Assembly (NCBI GenBank): GCA_003454835.1
Contig: DMTA01000029.1
Coordinates: forward strand, 1-5,761
Source: Achromobacter sp.
Lineage (GTDB): Bacteria; Pseudomonadota; Gammaproteobacteria; Burkholderiales; Burkholderiaceae_B
Length of the DNA: 5,761 bases
Direction: 5' to 3'
The notes beneath the pieces are model-generated. The model made no database searches. It worked only from the letters and a program-made list of their open reading frames with translations, and was not told the DNA's origin. Positions 5,642 to 5,761 of this stretch are shown here, piece after piece. Position 1 is the first letter of the stretch. Each line of letters starts with the position of its first letter. A program made the position numbers and the translations under genes.

Positions 5642-5761
5642 CAGCAACGCGGCACGTGGCGCGCCGGCCGGGCGGCCCTGGCCGGAGCGCCCTTCGGCCG
5701 GACGCCCGGCACCGGCATTGCCTGCCGGACGCGACGAGCCTTCGGGACGGCGATTCTGCTG
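5633..5761 (-). CDS. C-terminal tail of an unidentified protein, possibly a DEAD-box RNA helicase (partial)
   Basis: The minus-strand frame entering at 5761 is open for 42 codons and ends at a TAA (5633-5635). The encoded tail is rich in Arg, Gly, Pro and Ala, with repeated RPAG/RPAE-type units (SRPAGNAG, GRPAEGRS, GRPAGAPR), and ends AALLSK. Basic, disordered Arg/Gly-rich tails of this kind are typical of RhlE-like DEAD-box RNA helicases in betaproteobacteria, where they aid RNA binding. No catalytic motif is inside the window, so the helicase identity is a guess. Another RNA-binding protein with a low-complexity tail is possible. The gene lies 88 bp upstream of the exporter gene on the same strand, with no clear terminator between them. 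Confidence 0.55.
   Translation of the reverse strand, partial: QQNRRPEGSSRPAGNAGAGRPAEGRSGQGRPAGAPRAALLSK

Noticed and set aside
1..5761. CRISPR array, phage or insertion-sequence remnants, toxin-antitoxin pairs
   Set aside because: No regularly spaced repeats, transposase or integrase sequence, terminal inverted repeats or small toxin-like gene pairs were found.

Overview
This 5.76-kb GC-rich window looks like ordinary chromosomal sequence from a betaproteobacterium. Protein style (the Bfr N-terminus, RF3, an RhtB-like exporter, a divergent LysR/EamA pair) suggests Burkholderiales, most likely the Achromobacter/Bordetella group. That placement is inferred from memory of these families, not from a search. 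I see no mobile element, CRISPR array, rRNA or tRNA.

Layout from left to right. (1) Bases 1-480, minus strand: the first 160 residues of a LysR-type regulator, cut by the window edge. (2) Bases 481-618: a divergent control region with back-to-back sigma70-like promoters whose -35 elements overlap, and a TCGAA-N11-TTCGA dyad. The dyad covers the regulator's own -10 and sits about 60 bp upstream of the predicted transporter start. (3) Bases 619-1530, plus strand: a ten-helix EamA/DMT-type transporter, the likely target of the LysR protein. (4) Bases 1531-1906: a 376-bp non-coding gap holding a good Fur-box match. (5) Bases 1907-2383, plus strand: bacterioferritin (bfr), with Thr where the family normally has the ferroxidase ligand Glu127. 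(6) Bases 2402-2429: a perfect 26-bp palindrome with T tracts, a bidirectional terminator between convergent transcripts. (7) Bases 2485-3159 and 3197-4804, minus strand: a membrane-anchored or exported four-cysteine protein of unknown function lying 37 nt downstream of prfC (RF3), probably on one transcript. (8) Bases 4864-4911: a strong hairpin between prfC and the next gene upstream. (9) Bases 4915-5544, minus strand: an RhtB/LysE-family amino-acid exporter. (10) Bases 5633-5761, minus strand: the last 42 residues of a protein with an Arg/Gly/Pro/Ala-rich tail, possibly a DEAD-box RNA helicase.

The genes do not form one pathway. The LysR/EamA pair is probably a self-contained efflux module, bfr handles iron storage, and prfC recycles RF1/RF2 during translation termination. 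I did not find a clearly new biological system. The points most worth a second look are the Bfr active-site substitution, the Fur box before bfr, the compact LysR/EamA control region, the prfC start with no Shine-Dalgarno sequence, and the uncharacterised Cys-rich protein behind prfC.
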